From positions 496,001-560,000 of the forward strand of contig NZ_CP016615.1 of assembly GCF_013377275.1 (NCBI RefSeq): 64,000 nucleotides of DNA, read 5' to 3'. Below the pieces are notes generated by a model, which was given only the letters and a program-made list of their open reading frames with translations, made no database searches and was not told where the DNA came from. Position numbers and translations under genes: made by a program. Below, piece after piece: positions 1 to 11,409 of the stretch. Source of the DNA: Vespertiliibacter pulmonis (lineage in GTDB: Bacteria > Pseudomonadota > Gammaproteobacteria > Enterobacterales > Pasteurellaceae). Every line of letters begins with the position of its first letter. The stretch's first letter is position 1.

Positions 1-303
1 ATTAACGACCTGCAACATAGTTTGAATAACTTGCTTATACTGTCGTTCAGTTAGTTCTCGCTCTTTGCCACACCCCACCAATAACACTCGTTCCGCAGGA
101 ACATTAGGTAAATGATGTAACAATAACGTTTGCCCAACTTTTCCTTCCAAATCGCCTTTTTTGAGTAAAGCACTGATATAGCCTTCACTTAGCTTATCTA
201 ATTGTTCTGCCGCAGATGATAAACGGCGGGGTTCGTAGACCCCAACAACTAAACACGCTGTACGTTGTTTTTCAACGGATCCATTTTTCACACTAAATTC
301 CAT
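1..303 (-). CDS. pepA: Leucyl aminopeptidase PepA, N-terminal fragment (cut by window edge)
   Basis: This reading frame runs leftward off the window, so only the first 101 codons are present. The product starts [20 protein letters not shown] and continues with a [20 protein letters not shown]-type stretch, the signature N-terminal domain of the hexameric M17 leucine aminopeptidase PepA. The metal-binding catalytic domain lies outside the window. The ATG is preceded by a strong GGAGG ribosome site 5-9 bases away, which fixes the start. It is divergent from lptF, the arrangement usual in gammaproteobacteria. The enzyme removes N-terminal residues from cytosolic peptides. In E. coli it also binds DNA at carAB and cer sites; whether that holds here is not visible. 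Confidence 0.95.
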   Translation of the reverse strand, partial: MEFSVKNGSVEKQRTACLVVGVYEPRRLSSAAEQLDKLSEGYISALLKKGDLEGKVGQTLLLHHLPNVPAERVLLVGCGKERELTERQYKQVIQTMLQVVN

Positions 304-492
304 AATTCCTCCCGTGATTTTTTTTACATAAAAGGGTATGATGGCATATTTACAAGCGCCCCTTTGCAACAAATAATTTGCAAAAATTTTTCTAAATCTA
401 ACCGCTTGAACTTGCACATAAATTGTGGGGCGTAAAACTACGCTCTTACACTGAAATTGCAAGAACTAATTTATTAAATTGAGAACAATGTT
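304..492. promoter_or_regulatory. Divergent promoter region between pepA and lptF
   Basis: This 189-base AT-rich spacer must hold the promoters of both divergent transcripts. It contains a reduced uptake-signal copy (ACCGCTTGAA near 400). I could not pick a convincing -35/-10 pair for either side. Confidence 0.5.
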
Positions 493-1581
493 GTGATTTT
501 AAGCCGATATTTAACGAAAGAAATTTTTAAAAGCCAAATAGCGATACTTTTCATATTGTTAGTCATCTTTTTTAGCCAACAATTAGTTCGTGTATTGAAC
601 TCCGCTGTGAGTGGGAGAGTACCTACGGACTTAGTGTTAAGCCTACTTGGATTAGGTATGCCAACAATGGCACAACTGATGTTGCCATTATCACTTTTTA
701 TTGCACTTTTACTAACTTTAGGCAGATTTTATACCGAAAGCGAAATTACTGTAATGCGAGCCTGTGGCGTTGGGCAATCACTATTAGTGAAAGTCGCTCT
801 CTTTCTCTCACTTTTTACCACTGCTCTAGCCGTTTATAATGTATTTTGGCTAACACCGTGGGCAATCAATAAACAAAGTGAAATGTTAGCAGAAGCTAAA
901 GCGAACCCACGTTTTACTGCACTAACATCTGGACAATTTATGTCTGCAGGGGGCTATGTGCTATTTATTGACAACATAAAAGAAAATAGCATTAACGATA
1001 TTTATATTTTTCAGCCAGCTCAAATGAAAAAAAATAAACCCTCAGTCGTGGTGGCAGAATCTGGACAATTACAAGGTTTACCAAATGGCGATCAATTACT
1101 CACGCTAACTAACAGCACTCGTTACGAAGGCACACCACAAACTGCTGATTTCCGCATTTCTAGCTTTGATAATTATTCAGCTTACTTAGGCTATCAAGAT
1201 GTAGAAACCGATGAAAAATTAGTTCAACGTGCTGATTTTAATAATTTAATTCACAACAAATCCCCCGAGGCACAATCAGAACTACAGTGGCGTATTGCTC
1301 TAATTCTAGCCGTTCCAATAATGGCATTACTTGCTGTGCCAATGAGTAGCGTCAATCCACGTCAGGGCAGATTTGCAAAATTACTCCCTGCTCTTTTACT
1401 CTATTTAATCTATTTTCTACTGCAAAGCTCGCTCAAATCCGCAGGCAGTGCAGGCAAAATCGACACTAATTTACTGATGCCATTAGTTTCTGTTGCTTTC
1501 CTCATTTTAGGGCTACTTCTTAATAGTTGGAACAGCAAATGGTTGTTCGCCCTACGTTATCGTTTACAAAAAAAGGGGTAA
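493..1581 (+). CDS. lptF: LPS export ABC transporter permease LptF
   Basis: LptF is one of the two inner-membrane permeases of the LptB2FGC complex, which extracts lipopolysaccharide from the inner membrane and pushes it along the periplasmic LptA bridge. The 362-residue product matches the family length. It has three hydrophobic segments in the first 120 residues, a periplasmic beta-jellyroll region (about 130-255) and three more membrane segments at the C-terminus. The motifs [11 protein letters not shown] and [10 protein letters not shown]-like [14 protein letters not shown] are LptF hallmarks. The start is a GTG; the ATG just upstream at 488 is closed by a stop. LptG follows five bases later, so the two are one transcript. 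Confidence 0.96.
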   Translation: MILSRYLTKEIFKSQIAILFILLVIFFSQQLVRVLNSAVSGRVPTDLVLSLLGLGMPTMAQLMLPLSLFIALLLTLGRFYTESEITVMRACGVGQSLLVKVALFLSLFTTALAVYNVFWLTPWAINKQSEMLAEAKANPRFTALTSGQFMSAGGYVLFIDNIKENSINDIYIFQPAQMKKNKPSVVVAESGQLQGLPNGDQLLTLTNSTRYEGTPQTADFRISSFDNYSAYLGYQDVETDEKLVQRADFNNLIHNKSPEAQSELQWRIALILAVPIMALLAVPMSSVNPRQGRFAKLLPALLLYLIYFLLQSSLKSAGSAGKIDTNLLMPLVSVAFLILGLLLNSWNSKWLFALRYRLQKKG

Positions 1582-1586
1582 TTTAG

Positions 1587-2654
1587 ATGAATGTATTAGA
1601 ACGTTATATCGGTAAAACTATCCTTGGTTCAATACTGCTCACCCTATTTTTACTGGTAGGATTAGGCGCTATTATCAAATTTGTCGAAGAATTTCGTGCT
1701 GTTGGACAGGGATCTTACGATGGCTTACACGCAGCCTATTACACTTTTTTAACAATCCCTAAAGATATTGAAACGTTTTTCCCAATTGCCGCTCTACTTG
1801 GTTCACTAATGGGACTTGGTGGATTAGCAAGTCGCAGTGAGTTAGTTGTAATGCAAGCCTCAGGTTTTTCACGTTTTCGGATTGGGCTTGCAGTAATGAA
1901 AACAGCTATTCCCCTTGTTATTTTTACGATGGTTATTGGTGAATGGGGTGTACCACAAACAGAACAATTTGCTCGCAATATGCGTTCCCTTGCTCAAAGC
2001 GGAGGCACAATGCTCTCTACCAAAGGGGGTTTTTGGGCAAAAGATGGTAATAACTTTATTTATATTCAAAAAATAAGCGACCCACAACATCTTAACGAAA
2101 TGCTAATTTATGAATTTGATCAACGCACATTGAAATCTATTTTAAAAGCCAAACAAGCGGTTTATCAAGATAATCACTGGCAACTCAAGCAAATTGAAAA
2201 ATCTATAATTGAGCAAGATCAGATCACTCAAATAAAAACCACCGAACAGCTTTGGCAAACAACTATTACCCCAAGTAAATTAGGGGTAGTTTCTCTCAAG
2301 CCTGAATCCTTATCCATTTCAGGTTTAGCTGATTATGTTGGTTTTTTAAAAGAGACAGGGCAAGATCCAAAACGCTTTGAAATAACCCTTTGGCATAAAA
2401 TTTTTCAGCCCATTTCAATGGCTGTTATGATGTTATTAGCCATTTCATTTATTTTTGGACCACTTCGCAGCAGTACAATGGGCGCTAAAATTGTGATTGG
2501 TATTTTGGCAGGCTTTGTATTTTACGTTTCTAACATTGTATTTGGCAATTTGAGCCTTGTCGTTTCTTGGATCCCAGTGCCTGTTGGGGCAATTACCCCA
2601 AGTTTACTCTGCTTACTCATCATCTGGTGGCTGTTAGGTAAGAAAAGAGATTAA
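1587..2654 (+). CDS. lptG: LPS export ABC transporter permease LptG
   Basis: LptG is the partner permease of LptF in the lipopolysaccharide exporter. At 355 residues it has the usual YjgP/YjgQ architecture: N-terminal membrane segments (about 10-125), a periplasmic beta-jellyroll domain, and C-terminal membrane segments (about 270-350). It starts MNVLERYIGKTIL, typical of LptG. The ATG lies five bases after the lptF stop, behind GGGGTAATTTAG, so translation is probably coupled. The lptF-lptG pair is conserved across gammaproteobacteria. Nothing unusual was seen. Confidence 0.96.
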   Translation: MNVLERYIGKTILGSILLTLFLLVGLGAIIKFVEEFRAVGQGSYDGLHAAYYTFLTIPKDIETFFPIAALLGSLMGLGGLASRSELVVMQASGFSRFRIGLAVMKTAIPLVIFTMVIGEWGVPQTEQFARNMRSLAQSGGTMLSTKGGFWAKDGNNFIYIQKISDPQHLNEMLIYEFDQRTLKSILKAKQAVYQDNHWQLKQIEKSIIEQDQITQIKTTEQLWQTTITPSKLGVVSLKPESLSISGLADYVGFLKETGQDPKRFEITLWHKIFQPISMAVMMLLAISFIFGPLRSSTMGAKIVIGILAGFVFYVSNIVFGNLSLVVSWIPVPVGAITPSLLCLLIIWWLLGKKRD

Positions 2655-2661
2655 ATCTCAA

Positions 2662-2701
2662 TGGCTTTTCTTCTTGATGATTTATCACAAAAGAAAAGCC
2701 C
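2662..2701 (+). terminator. Inverted repeat after lptG, probable terminator
   Basis: GGCTTTTCTT (2663-2672) pairs with AAGAAAAGCC (2691-2700) around an 18-base loop, eight bases after the lptG stop. No clear T-run follows, so termination may be weak. An uptake signal, ACAAGCGGTC, follows at about 2714. Confidence 0.5.
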
Positions 2702-2812
2702 AATTTCAACCAACAAGCGGTCGTTTTACCCAAAATTTTGCACATTCTTCTTTACGCCTGACCATAACAAGTCAAGCTGCTTAGGAATACTTAGGAATAA
2801 TAATAGTTAAAT

Positions 2813-5800
2813 ATGACACAACCACGTTTTGTTCATCTTAAAGTTCACAGCGATTTCTCAATGATCGATGGCGTTGCTAAAGTCAAACCGTTAATCAAAG
2901 CCTGTGTTACCAACAATATGGTCGCTATGGCATTAACAGATTTTACTAACTTTTACGGCTTAGTTCGCTTTTACGGAGAAGCTCTAAGTTCTGGGGTTAA
3001 ACCCATTATTGGTGTTGATGTAATGGTTCGCCCAACACCTGAAAGTGAAGATTATTATGAATTAACGCTTCTTGCCAAAAACAATACAGGCTATCACAAC
3101 ATTACACTACTGATTTCCCGAGCCTATCAACAAGGTTATTTTGAGTTCCCTTTGCTTGAAAAAGCGTGGCTTGCAGAACTAAATGAAGGGATTATTATTC
3201 TTTCAGGCGGGCGTAACGGTGATGTTGGTAAAGCACTTCTGAAAGAAAACCAAACTGAAGCAGAAAATTTACTGCAATTTTATCAACAATATTTCCCTAA
3301 TCACTATTATTTATCCCTATGCCGAACAGGACGCTCAGACGAAGAACGGTATATTCAACAAGCGGTCAAATTCGCCCATAAATTTGCATTACCCGTAGTT
3401 GCCGTAAACGATGTTGTTTTCCTGCACACGGACGATTTTGATGCTCACGAAATTCGTGTTGCCATTCACGATAGCTACACATTAGACGACCCAAAACGTC
3501 CACAAAAATACTCTCCACAGCAATATTTTCGCAGTGAAGAGGAGATGTGTCAGCTGTTTGATGATATTCCGCAAGCCTTAGAAAATACCCTACTAATTGC
3601 TCAACGTTGTAATGTAACTATTCGATTAGGCGAATATTTTCTGCCTAATTTCCCCACTGGAGATCTTTCTACAGAAGAATATTTAATCAAAAAATCCCAA
3701 GAAGGTTTAGAAGAAAGATTAGAATTTCTCTTTCCCGATCCCGAAATTCGGGCAAGCAAGCGGTCTGTTTATGATGAAAGATTGCAAATTGAACTTGATG
3801 TAATTAACCAGATGGGCTTTCCTGGCTACTTTTTGATCGTTATGGAATTTATCCAATGGTCCAAAGATAACAATATTCCAGTAGGCCCAGGACGAGGTTC
3901 TGGGGCAGGCTCTTTGGTTGCTTATGCTTTAAAAATTACTGATCTTGACCCATTAGAATTCGACCTCCTTTTTGAGCGTTTTCTGAATCCAGAGCGGGTT
4001 TCAATGCCCGATTTTGACGTAGATTTTTGTATGGACGGACGAGATCGAGTTATTGAACACGTTTCTGAAACCTACGGTCGCCAAGCGGTTTCACAAATTA
4101 TCACTTTCGGAACAATGGCTGCCAAAGCAGTGATTCGAGATGTTGGGCGAGTACTCGGACACCCTTATAGTTTTGTGGATCGCATTTCAAAATTAATTCC
4201 GCCAGATCCTGGAATGACTCTGGCTAAAGCCTTTGATGCCGAACCAAAACTACAAGAACTCTATGATACTGATGAAGAAGTTGAAGCCTTAATTGATATG
4301 GCTCGTAAACTTGAAGGCGTTACACGAAATGTAGGTAAGCACGCTGGGGGGGTGGTGATTGCGCCAACGACTATTACTGATTTTTCCCCACTTTATTATG
4401 ACTCTCAAGGACAACACCCTGTTACCCATTTTGATAAAAATGATGTGGAATATGCGGGGCTTGTTAAATTTGACTTTTTAGGCTTACGTACCCTGACTAT
4501 TATCAAATGGGCGTTGGAAATGATCAATCAACGCCGTTCACAAGAAGGGAAAGATCCTATTCGCATTGAAAGTATTCCACTTGATGATAAGAAATCTTTC
4601 GATCTGTTAAAAGCGGCGAAAACGACAGCCGTTTTTCAGCTAGAATCTCGGGGAATGAAAGACCTTATTTCTCGTCTACAGCCAAGTAATTTTGAAGATA
4701 TTATCGCTCTAGTTGCCTTATTCCGCCCTGGTCCATTAGAAGCAGGAATGGTACAAAATTTTATTGACCGTAAACACGGTAAAGAGCCTATTGCTTACCC
4801 TGATCCAGAAAATCAGCACGAAAGTTTGCAACCGATTTTAGAGCCAACCTATGGCATTATTGTCTATCAAGAACAAGTAATGCAAATCGCCCAAGTTCTG
4901 GCTGGGTACACATTAGGTGGTGCAGATTTATTACGCCGAGCAATGGGTAAGAAAAAGCCTGAAGAAATGGCAGCACAGCGTTCTATTTTCAAAACAGGGG
5001 CAGAAAAAAAAGGTATTAAGGGCGAGCTTGCAGAAAAAATATTTGACCTTGTAGAAAAATTCGCAGGCTATGGTTTTAATAAATCACACTCAGCAGCTTA
5101 CGCTCTTGTTTCTTATCAAACTTTATGGCTAAAAACCCACTATCCCGCTGAGTTTATGGCAGCGGTAATGACCTCCGAGTTAGATAATACCGATAAGATC
5201 GTCGGTTTTTACGATGAATGTATCAATATGGGACTCACAGTTGTACCACCCGATATCAACAGTGGGCAGCACCGCTTTAGTGTGAATGAAAAAGGCGAAA
5301 TTGTGTATGGCTTAGGCGCAATTAAAGGCGTAGGCGAAGGGCCTATTGATGCCATTTTAGACGCTCGCAATCAAGGTGGTATTTTCAAAGATCTCTTTGA
5401 TCTAACCGCTCGGGTGGATTTGAAAAAAGTTAATCGCCGGACCTTTGAAAGTTTAATTATGGCGGGGGCGTTTGATAAACTTGGGCCTCACCGAGCTGCA
5501 TTGATGAAAAATTTAGAAGATGCACTTAAAGCCTCCGATCAACATAGCAAAATGGAAGCGCTCGGACAGAGCGATATGTTTGGTGTACTCACCGAGACCG
5601 CTGAAGAAGTCCAAAATGCGTACGCCAATACGCCCAAATGGACAGAACAAGCGGTACTTGAAGGAGAAAAATCTACATTAGGAATTTACCTAAGTGGACA
5701 CCCTATTGGTCGTTTCTTAAAAGAACTAGCCCATTATGCCCCTACCCGTTTAAATGAAATTCAACCAACTTATCGAGGACAAACTGCAACCGTTGCCGGC

Positions 5801-6289
5801 CTGGTAATGTCATCTCGCATTACTGTGACGAAAAAAGGAAACCGCATTGGCATTGCAACTATTGAAGATCGCTCAGGTAAGCTAGATATTATGCTCTTTT
5901 CTGAAGCACTCGAAAAATTTGGTCACTTACTGCAAAAAGATAATATTATCATTGCAAGCGGTTCAATCCAAACTGATGATTTTAATGGGGGACTAAAAAT
6001 GTCTGCTCGAGAAATTCTCTCATTAGATGATGCTCGTATTGGACAAGCTAAAAGCCTTGCTCTTGCTATCTCACAAGAACAAGTAACGCCGAATTTTATT
6101 AACAAACTCACCGCTCTTATTCAACCTCATAAAGATGGTGTTATACCACTACATTTTTACTATCATAGCCCAAATGGACGTGCATTAGTGCGTGGTGGAG
6201 TAGAATGGCGTATTATGCCAAAAGAAGAACTCCTCTCTTCACTCAAAAATTTATTAGGTGAAACTGCCGTAGAGCTTGAATTTGAATAA
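2813..6289 (+). CDS. dnaE: DNA polymerase III alpha subunit
   Basis: This is the replicative polymerase catalytic subunit, 1158 residues against 1160 in E. coli. It contains an N-terminal PHP domain (about 1-280, starting [17 protein letters not shown]), then the C-family polymerase palm with [10 protein letters not shown] near 358 and PDFDVDF near 397-403. That motif carries two catalytic aspartates; the third lies in KFDFLGL near 552. A helix-hairpin-helix and OB-fold region occupies the C-terminal third. The ATG follows a TTAGGAATAATAA ribosome-site region in which the decamer CTTAGGAATA is duplicated in tandem. Several uptake signals lie inside the gene (for example near 3358 and 5652), common in Pasteurellaceae coding sequence. 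The waaA start is 45 bases downstream. Confidence 0.98.
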   Translation: MTQPRFVHLKVHSDFSMIDGVAKVKPLIKACVTNNMVAMALTDFTNFYGLVRFYGEALSSGVKPIIGVDVMVRPTPESEDYYELTLLAKNNTGYHNITLLISRAYQQGYFEFPLLEKAWLAELNEGIIILSGGRNGDVGKALLKENQTEAENLLQFYQQYFPNHYYLSLCRTGRSDEERYIQQAVKFAHKFALPVVAVNDVVFLHTDDFDAHEIRVAIHDSYTLDDPKRPQKYSPQQYFRSEEEMCQLFDDIPQALENTLLIAQRCNVTIRLGEYFLPNFPTGDLSTEEYLIKKSQEGLEERLEFLFPDPEIRASKRSVYDERLQIELDVINQMGFPGYFLIVMEFIQWSKDNNIPVGPGRGSGAGSLVAYALKITDLDPLEFDLLFERFLNPERVSMPDFDVDFCMDGRDRVIEHVSETYGRQAVSQIITFGTMAAKAVIRDVGRVLGHPYSFVDRISKLIPPDPGMTLAKAFDAEPKLQELYDTDEEVEALIDMARKLEGVTRNVGKHAGGVVIAPTTITDFSPLYYDSQGQHPVTHFDKNDVEYAGLVKFDFLGLRTLTIIKWALEMINQRRSQEGKDPIRIESIPLDDKKSFDLLKAAKTTAVFQLESRGMKDLISRLQPSNFEDIIALVALFRPGPLEAGMVQNFIDRKHGKEPIAYPDPENQHESLQPILEPTYGIIVYQEQVMQIAQVLAGYTLGGADLLRRAMGKKKPEEMAAQRSIFKTGAEKKGIKGELAEKIFDLVEKFAGYGFNKSHSAAYALVSYQTLWLKTHYPAEFMAAVMTSELDNTDKIVGFYDECINMGLTVVPPDINSGQHRFSVNEKGEIVYGLGAIKGVGEGPIDAILDARNQGGIFKDLFDLTARVDLKKVNRRTFESLIMAGAFDKLGPHRAALMKNLEDALKASDQHSKMEALGQSDMFGVLTETAEEVQNAYANTPKWTEQAVLEGEKSTLGIYLSGHPIGRFLKELAHYAPTRLNEIQPTYRGQTATVAGLVMSSRITVTKKGNRIGIATIEDRSGKLDIMLFSEALEKFGHLLQKDNIIIASGSIQTDDFNGGLKMSAREILSLDDARIGQAKSLALAISQEQVTPNFINKLTALIQPHKDGVIPLHFYYHSPNGRALVRGGVEWRIMPKEELLSSLKNLLGETAVELEFE

Positions 6290-6334
6290 CGTTAGCAGAT
6301 GCTTTAACAATAGAAATAATTAGGGAAAAATAAA

Positions 6335-7612
6335 ATGTTACGCCATATCTATACGGTTCTTACCTATTTACTTCAGCCGTTTATCTTAATATTAATGTGC
6401 CAACGGGGACGTAAATTACCAGAATATCGCAAGCGGTTACTCGAACGCTATGGCTTTTATTACAATATATCTTCTCCGCAAGCAAGGGGAATCGTTATCC
6501 ATGCAGCCTCTGTTGGAGAAGTTATTGCAGCTACCCCATTGGTTAAAGCCATTCAGCAGGCATACCCTGATTTATCAATCACAGTAACCACCGTTACTCC
6601 AACAGGTTCAACGCAAGTAAAAGCTGCTTTTGGCCATTCTGTTTCTCATATTTATCTCCCTTACGATCTACCTGATGCCATTAACCGTTTTCTCAATTTC
6701 GTTAATCCAAAACTGTTTATTGTGATTGAAACCGAACTTTGGCCCAATTTAATTCATCAAATTAAAAAGCGCCATATTCCTTTTATTATTGCTAATGCTC
6801 GATTATCGCCTCGTTCAGCAAAGCGTTATGGTTGGGTAAAAAAACATTTAAAATCAATGTGGGACAATATTGATCTGATACTTGCCCAAGATGCCGTAAG
6901 TGCCGAACGTTATCTTGAACTAGGCTTTAATCCAAAACATTTAATTAATACTGGAAATCTTAAATTCGACTTAGAAATTACGACTGAGCTACTGATGAAA
7001 GTCATTCAAACTCGTATTGATTTAAATATGACTGGTCGCCCAGTCTGGATTGCGGGTAGCACCCACGAAGGAGAAGAAAAACTAATTTTAGAAGCTCATC
7101 AGGCATTACTAGAATACTATCCCCATTTAGTTCTGATCCTCGTGCCTCGCCACCCTGAACGGTTTGATAGCGTTGAAGATTTACTCAAAAAAATGCAAAT
7201 TCCCTATATCAAGCGCTCAGATTACCAGCCACTTTTACCAAATACCCAAGTGCTGCTTGGCGACACTATGGGGGAGATGATGCTACTCTACGGCTTAGCT
7301 AAAATTTCATTCATTGGCGGAAGCCTAGTTAAACACGGCGGACACAATCCTCTTGAACCCATTGCTTTTGAACTGCCCGTTATTTCAGGCATTCATACCT
7401 TTAATTTCCCCGAAGTATTTACCAAATTACGCAATGTCAATGGTGTTGTAGAAATTAGCAGTGAGAAAGAAGAGCTTATCAAAGCTGTAAATTATTTCCT
7501 TGCACACCCAGAGCTAGGCAAAAAAATCAGCCAAGCTGGTTTTTCTGTATTAAAAGAAAATCAAGGGGCATTAAAACGCCACCTAAATTATTTAGCACCT
7601 TATTTACAATAA
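6335..7612 (+). CDS. waaA: 3-deoxy-D-manno-octulosonic acid (Kdo) transferase
   Basis: WaaA transfers Kdo from CMP-Kdo to lipid IVA, the first step of the LPS inner core. The 425-residue length equals the E. coli enzyme. An N-terminal membrane anchor (about 8-24) precedes a two-Rossmann GT-B fold. [14 protein letters not shown] (about 51-65) carries the catalytic glutamate of the GT30 family, and [15 protein letters not shown] (about 328-342) is the conserved donor-binding loop. Haemophilus enzymes of this family add a single Kdo; sequence alone does not settle mono- versus bifunctionality here. coaD follows closely, as in many enterobacteria (waaA-coaD). Confidence 0.96.
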   Translation: MLRHIYTVLTYLLQPFILILMCQRGRKLPEYRKRLLERYGFYYNISSPQARGIVIHAASVGEVIAATPLVKAIQQAYPDLSITVTTVTPTGSTQVKAAFGHSVSHIYLPYDLPDAINRFLNFVNPKLFIVIETELWPNLIHQIKKRHIPFIIANARLSPRSAKRYGWVKKHLKSMWDNIDLILAQDAVSAERYLELGFNPKHLINTGNLKFDLEITTELLMKVIQTRIDLNMTGRPVWIAGSTHEGEEKLILEAHQALLEYYPHLVLILVPRHPERFDSVEDLLKKMQIPYIKRSDYQPLLPNTQVLLGDTMGEMMLLYGLAKISFIGGSLVKHGGHNPLEPIAFELPVISGIHTFNFPEVFTKLRNVNGVVEISSEKEELIKAVNYFLAHPELGKKISQAGFSVLKENQGALKRHLNYLAPYLQ

Positions 7613-7650
7613 GCTATAATCAATCAATGAACGATAACAAACAACAAAAA

Positions 7651-8160
7651 ATGACAAAACCCATAATTTATGCAGGAACATTTGATCCTATTACCAATGG
7701 ACACTTAGATATTATTCAGAGAGCCTCTGCATTATTTGAACAGATCATCGTTGCCGTTGCAAAAAATCCAAGCAAACAACCGCTTTTTAACCTAGCTCAA
7801 CGTATTGAATTAGTCAAAAAAAGTTGCCAGCATCTCCCCAATATTAAAGTTATGGGATTTGAACAGCTTTTAGCTGATTTTGCCCTACAACATAATGCCA
7901 TTGCACTTCTTCGAGGCATTCGTGGAAGTAATGATCTTGATTATGAAATTGGGCTTGCTCAATTAAATCATCAGCTTGCAGGCAAACTGGATACCGTTTT
8001 TCTTCCTCCCTCTATTGAATGGCGACATCTCTCCTCAACAATGGTGCGAGAAATTTACCGCCATCACGGAAATGTTGAACAATTTGTGCCAAATGCAGTC
8101 TATCAAGCGTTAGAAACACTCAAAGAAAAAGAATTAAGGAAAGAAAATGAGTCAAAATAA
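7651..8160 (+). CDS. coaD: Phosphopantetheine adenylyltransferase
   Basis: CoaD makes dephospho-CoA from 4-phosphopantetheine and ATP, the fourth step of CoA synthesis. The nucleotidyltransferase motif [14 protein letters not shown] contains the T/HxGH signature at the extreme N-terminus, and SSTMVREI is the second ATP-binding motif. An in-frame ATG at 7627 would add eight polar residues (MNDNKQQK). I prefer 7651 because family members begin two to four residues before the YPGTFDP-like motif. Neither start has a strong ribosome site. The 3' end overlaps orn by 14 bases, implying co-translation. Confidence 0.95.
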   Translation: MTKPIIYAGTFDPITNGHLDIIQRASALFEQIIVAVAKNPSKQPLFNLAQRIELVKKSCQHLPNIKVMGFEQLLADFALQHNAIALLRGIRGSNDLDYEIGLAQLNHQLAGKLDTVFLPPSIEWRHLSSTMVREIYRHHGNVEQFVPNAVYQALETLKEKELRKENESK

Positions 8161-8704
8161 ACAGAATTTAATTTGGATCGATCTTGAAATGACTGGGCTT
8201 GATCCTGAAAAAGAACGTATTATTGAAATTGCCACGATTGTAACTGACAAAGATCTCAATATTCTTGCGGAAGGCCCAGTACTTGCTATTCATCAACCAG
8301 ATGAGTTATTAAATAAAATGAGTGAATGGTGTACCACAACACATACTGCGAATGGCTTAATTGAGCGGGTTAAACAGAGCAAACTCAACGAACGTGCCGC
8401 TGAATTACAAACCTTAGATTTTCTAAAAAAATGGGTGTCTAAAGGCGCTTCACCTATTTGTGGCAACAGTATTGCTCAAGACAAACGTTTTTTATACAAA
8501 TATATGCCTGATTTAGCTGACTATTTTCACTATCGCCATTTAGATGTGAGTACATTAAAAGAGCTAGCCACACGCTGGAAACCTGAAATATTCAACCAAT
8601 TTTCTAAGAAAAATACCCATTTAGCTTTAGATGATATTAAAGAATCTATTGAAGAATTAAAATTTTATCGTACACACTTTATCAATTTGGCTGACAATGA
8701 ATAA
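8147..8704 (+). CDS. orn: Oligoribonuclease
   Basis: Orn is the DEDDh 3'-5' exoribonuclease that clears two- to five-nucleotide RNA, including pGpG from cyclic-di-GMP turnover. The product is 185 residues, near the 181 of E. coli. [20 protein letters not shown] near residues 10-29 holds the first Asp-Glu pair, and [14 protein letters not shown] near the C-terminus holds the catalytic His and last Asp. It overlaps coaD upstream by 14 bases and tsaE downstream by 8, so it is an internal gene of one transcript. Confidence 0.97.
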   Translation: MSQNKQNLIWIDLEMTGLDPEKERIIEIATIVTDKDLNILAEGPVLAIHQPDELLNKMSEWCTTTHTANGLIERVKQSKLNERAAELQTLDFLKKWVSKGASPICGNSIAQDKRFLYKYMPDLADYFHYRHLDVSTLKELATRWKPEIFNQFSKKNTHLALDDIKESIEELKFYRTHFINLADNE

Positions 8705-9200
8705 TACGTTCTATCTAAAAAATGAAGAAGCATTGCTCCAATTCGGGGAATGCCTTGCAATTCAATTTCGTGATTATTTAAACAAAAGCACGAGCAACTC
8801 TCTTGTCATTTACCTAAATGGTGAATTAGGAGCAGGTAAAACGACCCTTACTCGTAGTATTGTTCGCACATTTGGTCATCAAGGCAATGTAAAAAGCCCG
8901 ACTTATACTCTCGTTGAAGAATACATACTTCCACCATTTTCGCTTTACCATTTTGATTTATATCGTTTAGCAGATCCTGAAGAACTTGAGTTTATGGGGA
9001 TTCGTGATTATTTTAAAGCACAAACGCTCTGCTTACTTGAATGGGCAAACTGTGGACTCGGAATGATTCCCCCAGCTGATTTTATTATTCAATTAGATTA
9101 TGCAGAACAAGGACGTAACCTACAACTTCTGCCACAAAATGCTAAAGCAGATGAGCTATTTCGCAAATTTTTAAACAATCAGACCGCTTGTAAAATATAA
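8697..9200 (+). CDS. tsaE: tRNA threonylcarbamoyladenosine synthesis ATPase TsaE
   Basis: TsaE is the small P-loop ATPase that works with TsaB and TsaD to make t6A37 in ANN-decoding tRNAs. The Walker A motif [10 protein letters not shown] lies at residues 41-50, and [10 protein letters not shown] and HFDLYRL follow as in the family. Its 167 residues are slightly longer than the E. coli protein (153) through a longer C-terminus. It overlaps orn by eight bases and is followed 17 bases later by the amidase gene; tsaE followed by an amidase gene is conserved in gammaproteobacteria. Confidence 0.96.
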   Translation: MNNTFYLKNEEALLQFGECLAIQFRDYLNKSTSNSLVIYLNGELGAGKTTLTRSIVRTFGHQGNVKSPTYTLVEEYILPPFSLYHFDLYRLADPEELEFMGIRDYFKAQTLCLLEWANCGLGMIPPADFIIQLDYAEQGRNLQLLPQNAKADELFRKFLNNQTACKI

Positions 9201-9217
9201 AAGAATAAAGGAAGACT

Positions 9218-10369
9218 ATGAGAAATAAATTTTTTACCTGCCTAAGTGCAACTACCTTGTTACTCTTTAGTATTCAAAGTTACGCACGCACAATTATTGC
9301 TATTGATGCAGGACACGGAGGAAAAGACCCGGGCGCAATGAGTAAGAATTTAGGTATAAAAGAAAAAGATGTAACCCTTTCTATTGCTAGAGAATTAAAA
9401 GCATTACTTGATGCCGATCCTAATTTTAAAGCAATTATGACTCGTAATAGTGATAAATTTATCCAACTTCCTGAAAGAACAGAAATTGCTCGAAAATCCC
9501 GAGCAAACTATTTAGTTTCTATTCACGCCGATTCATCTCCTAATTCTAGTGATATGAAAGGGGCTTCTGTATGGGTGTTATCTAATAGACGAGCTAATGA
9601 TGAGCTAGGCAAATGGATGGAAGATCACGAAAAACAATCTGAATTACTTGGGGGGGCTGGCTCAGTATTATCAACTACTAACGAACGCTATTTAAGCCAA
9701 ACCGTACTAGATTTACAGTTTTCTCACTCACAACGTTCAGGCTATGAACTAGGAAAAACAGTATTACGCCGATTAAGTAATATCACCGCATTAGCAAAAA
9801 GTGTTCCACAACACGCCAGCCTCAGTGTATTACGTTCGCCGGATATCCCCTCTATTTTAATTGAAACGGGGTTTTTATCGAATGCAACCGAAGAACAAAA
9901 ACTATCCAGAGTCTCTTATCATCGCCAAATTGCTCGAGCTATTTACAACGGGCTAGTAGAATATCGTAGCCGATATTCAGGCTATGTTGTGCCAAAATCT
10001 GTCTTTAAAGAAGACACACCTGAAAAGGCTAAACCTTCTACTAATGATAAATCGGTAAATACCAACAAAAATGCTCAAGTAGAAAAAACGAAAAAGCAAG
10101 ATAGAAAAGCGACTAACGAAAAAACTTCCGTATTGAGTGAAACAAAAACGAAAAAAGAGGTTACTGTAAAAGAGAATAGAAATAAAGAAAGTGCTAAGAA
10201 AGAACAAACAAAGACTATCAACCCAAATGCTACGCAACACATTGTAGGGCAAGATGAAACGCTCTACTCTATTGCAAGAATGTATAAAACTACGCCTGAA
10301 AAATTGAGCCAGTTAAACGGGATTAAAGATAATAAAATCGTAGTAGGCAAAAAGTTGAAAATAAGATAA
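9218..10369 (+). CDS. amiB: N-acetylmuramoyl-L-alanine amidase with LysM domain (AmiB-type)
   Basis: This is a periplasmic amidase that cuts the lactyl-peptide bond of murein during cell separation. A signal peptide covers residues 1-23 (cleavage after SYA). The Amidase_3 zinc domain follows: [13 protein letters not shown] with the first His, a conserved Glu, SIHADSSP with the second His, and a C-terminal ETGFLSN Glu. A Lys/Thr/Asn-rich linker (about 265-335) leads to one C-terminal LysM murein-binding repeat. The tsaE-amidase order fits E. coli AmiB. A run of seven G residues at 9650-9656 sits in the catalytic domain. A strong terminator follows. Confidence 0.93.
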   Translation: MRNKFFTCLSATTLLLFSIQSYARTIIAIDAGHGGKDPGAMSKNLGIKEKDVTLSIARELKALLDADPNFKAIMTRNSDKFIQLPERTEIARKSRANYLVSIHADSSPNSSDMKGASVWVLSNRRANDELGKWMEDHEKQSELLGGAGSVLSTTNERYLSQTVLDLQFSHSQRSGYELGKTVLRRLSNITALAKSVPQHASLSVLRSPDIPSILIETGFLSNATEEQKLSRVSYHRQIARAIYNGLVEYRSRYSGYVVPKSVFKEDTPEKAKPSTNDKSVNTNKNAQVEKTKKQDRKATNEKTSVLSETKTKKEVTVKENRNKESAKKEQTKTINPNATQHIVGQDETLYSIARMYKTTPEKLSQLNGIKDNKIVVGKKLKIR

Positions 10370-10391
10370 TCTTATTTTCCTAATAAAACAT

Positions 10392-10420
10392 AAAAAGGTT
10401 GCTCTACTGCAACCTTTTTA
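10392..10420. terminator. Bidirectional terminator between amiB and tehB
   Basis: AAAAAGGTTGC and GCAACCTTTTT form an 11-bp stem with a six-base loop between two convergent genes. Both strands have T-rich tails, so it can serve both. Confidence 0.85.
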
Positions 10421-10437
10421 TGCATTTATACGATTAG

Positions 10438-11301
10438 CTAGCTAATTTTCTTAGCCAACATTGTTACAAATTTTAATTGAATACGATTGCCGTTTTCATC
10501 AGTTTTATGTAAATGCCCTAATTCTTCATTATATTTTATCATTTCCCAGCCTTGGTAATAATCAGCTAGCTCATTCTCTTTAAACGTAAATGAAAATGGC
10601 ATTGAACAAGGGTATTCTACAGTATCCATTGCACATACAATCAAATTGTAGCCATTGATTTTAGTATTAGCCTGCATATTTTTAATGATTGCAGGAATAC
10701 GATCTCGCTGTAAAAACATCATCACTACAGTAGAAATAATTAAATCATAACTCCCGCTAATATCAGCCTGGTTAATATCATAAATTGCGGTATGAAGATG
10801 TTTAATCTCTTCTTGAGTAATTATCCGATTTAAAAATCCAATACTTTCACTGCTATGATCTACTGCTGTTACATCAAATCCAAGTGAATTCAAATAAAGT
10901 GAATTTCTACCTCGCCCACAACCAAGATCTAATGCGGTCCCCGAAGAAATGTATTTAACTGCACTTAGGACTTCTGAATGGGTCACCGTCAAATTATATT
11001 TTTTAACAAAATAATCCTGTGGCTGACAATAAAAAGCAAGTTGGCACCTTAAATCATCAGTTAAAGGCTCAACTTTATGCCAAACTTGTGGGGAAACAAA
11101 TGCGCTTTGATTATCCACATCAAACACCTGCTGCTGAACAATCTCACCTTGCTCGGTTAGCTCACTATATCTTATTGCCCCTTGCAATATCGTTAATTTA
11201 GCCCAAGTTCCAGCCTTTGTATTATGCTGTTCTTGAAACATTTGTGGCAGGCTATCTTTCGTCCAAACTGGCATCTGTTTATAGCAAATTAAATCTTGCA
11301 T
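10438..11301 (-). CDS. tehB: Tellurite-resistance SAM-dependent methyltransferase TehB
   Basis: This 287-residue protein has the two-domain layout of Haemophilus TehB: an N-terminal cupin-like DUF1971 domain (about 1-95) fused to a class I methyltransferase. The SAM-binding motif ALDLGCGRGRNS lies at 123-134. E. coli TehB has only the methyltransferase half. Haemophilus TehB gives tellurite and oxidative-stress resistance. No tehA exporter gene is adjacent. The gene is monocistronic, facing amiB across a shared terminator. Confidence 0.92.
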   Translation of the reverse strand: MQDLICYKQMPVWTKDSLPQMFQEQHNTKAGTWAKLTILQGAIRYSELTEQGEIVQQQVFDVDNQSAFVSPQVWHKVEPLTDDLRCQLAFYCQPQDYFVKKYNLTVTHSEVLSAVKYISSGTALDLGCGRGRNSLYLNSLGFDVTAVDHSSESIGFLNRIITQEEIKHLHTAIYDINQADISGSYDLIISTVVMMFLQRDRIPAIIKNMQANTKINGYNLIVCAMDTVEYPCSMPFSFTFKENELADYYQGWEMIKYNEELGHLHKTDENGNRIQLKFVTMLAKKIS

Positions 11302-11360
11302 ACTTGCTCCTATAAGAAAAATTACACTTAATCATATCCTTTTATTGCTAACACAGACAA

Positions 11361-11391
11361 TAAAAAAACCGACTATTTTAGTCGGCTTTTA
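11361..11391 (-). terminator. Rho-independent terminator of the yciU/flavin reductase operon
   Basis: On the minus strand GCCGACTA and TAGTCGG pair around a short loop, followed by a seven-base T run. It lies just after the flavin reductase stop. Confidence 0.8.
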
Positions 11392-11409
11392 CAAGCGGTT
11401 TGATTATCA

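Noticed and set aside
9650-9656. G7 run in the amidase gene (another G7 in dnaE near 4346)
   Set aside because: Considered as phase-variation tracts, but seven G is short for slippage control, and both genes are intact housekeeping genes where G-rich Gly codons explain the run.
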